Part shown: piece by piece, positions 4,942 through 5,027 of the stretch | How positions within the stretch are numbered: the stretch's first letter is position 1 | Layout of the letters: the number at the start of each line of letters is the position of its first letter | Assembly (NCBI GenBank): GCA_964525525.1 | Contig: CAZGHD010000145.1 | Coordinates: 1-5,027, forward strand | Length of the DNA: 5,027 nt | Direction of reading: 5' to 3' | Source of the DNA: RGIG2161 sp964525525 | GTDB lineage: Bacteria > Bacillota > Clostridia > Oscillospirales > CAG-272 | Notes under the pieces: generated by a model | Seen by the model: only the letters and a program-made list of their open reading frames with translations | Told to the model about the DNA's origin: nothing | Databases searched by the model: none | Program-made: the position numbers and the translations under genes

Positions 4942-5027
4942 ATATCCCTATGGGAATTTTCGTGTGTAGCACGAAAATTCGCAAGGCAAGGCAACGTGTA
5001 TTTTATCGGCGAGTATATTTCTCTACG
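4942..5027. repeat. 86-bp direct repeat, right copy (cut by the window edge)
   Basis: This is the partner of 4027-4112, with the same 11-bp stem (4954-4964 with 4970-4980) and differences at 4952, 4997, 4999, 5008, 5017 and 5020. It is more diverged from its partner than the large repeat copies are from each other. It reaches the window edge still matching, so the element certainly continues to the right. Confidence 0.8.

Larger units (their letters stand above)
3931..5027. repeat. Gene-free mosaic of palindromic repeat modules, 1.1 kb
   Basis: No reading frame here has a ribosome site, family resemblance or independence from the repeats. Frames of 60-117 codons occur on both strands, but they are translations of the repeated units and recur when a unit recurs. 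The stretch is built from hairpin modules joined by conserved linkers such as CGTTTTTGTTTYGC and GTTCGTTCC. It continues past the right edge. It resembles the non-coding interspersed repeats of gut Clostridia and carries no transposase, so any spread would depend on enzymes supplied elsewhere. Confidence 0.8.

Noticed and set aside
3931..5027. CRISPR array
   Set aside because: Repeats are of unequal length and spacing, themselves palindromic in many different ways, with no constant 25-40 bp repeat alternating with unique spacers and no cas gene.

Overview
The window looks like chromosome from an endospore-forming member of the Bacillota, most likely an anaerobic Clostridia-type bacterium. The main evidence is a full-length spoIVA, a spore-coat morphogenesis gene found only in endospore formers. 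The G+C-rich codon use and the dense intergenic palindromic repeats resemble those of gut Oscillospirales-like genomes. That narrower placement is inference from general familiarity, not a search.

Layout, left to right. Positions 1-59 (minus) hold the first 19 codons of a gene that runs off the left edge. Positions 125-253 (minus) hold a 42-codon XRE-type helix-turn-helix reading frame that stops in the middle of the domain, with a promoter-like -10 box and a perfect GTATAG/CTATAC inverted repeat upstream. A strong symmetric terminator hairpin (415-451) separates this from a palindromic repeat array (469-573) whose last hairpin arm contains the stop codon of spoIVA. spoIVA occupies 571-2043 (minus). 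A 159-base divergent intergenic region follows, with a good sigma-E-like promoter for spoIVA and a TATAAT box facing the other way. A compact cytoplasmic family 2 glycoside hydrolase lies at 2203-3906 (plus). Its GC hairpin plus T-tract terminator at 3941-3969 is itself the first unit of a long repeat mosaic.

From about 3931 to the right edge (about 1.1 kb) I see no credible gene. This stretch is a mosaic of short hairpin modules. It includes a 297-bp direct repeat (4177-4473 and 4595-4891, 3 mismatches), a second pair (4027-4112 and 4942-5027, 6 mismatches over 86 bp) that brackets it, and several hairpins that share flanks but have different, compensating stem sequences.

The two complete genes are divergent and probably independent: spoIVA builds the basement layer of the spore coat in the mother cell, while the hydrolase would act on a cytoplasmic glycoside. 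No new multi-gene system is visible. The most interesting material is the palindromic repeat family, which sits at the 3' ends of both genes, appears to supply the terminator of one, and shows compensatory stem changes between copies.
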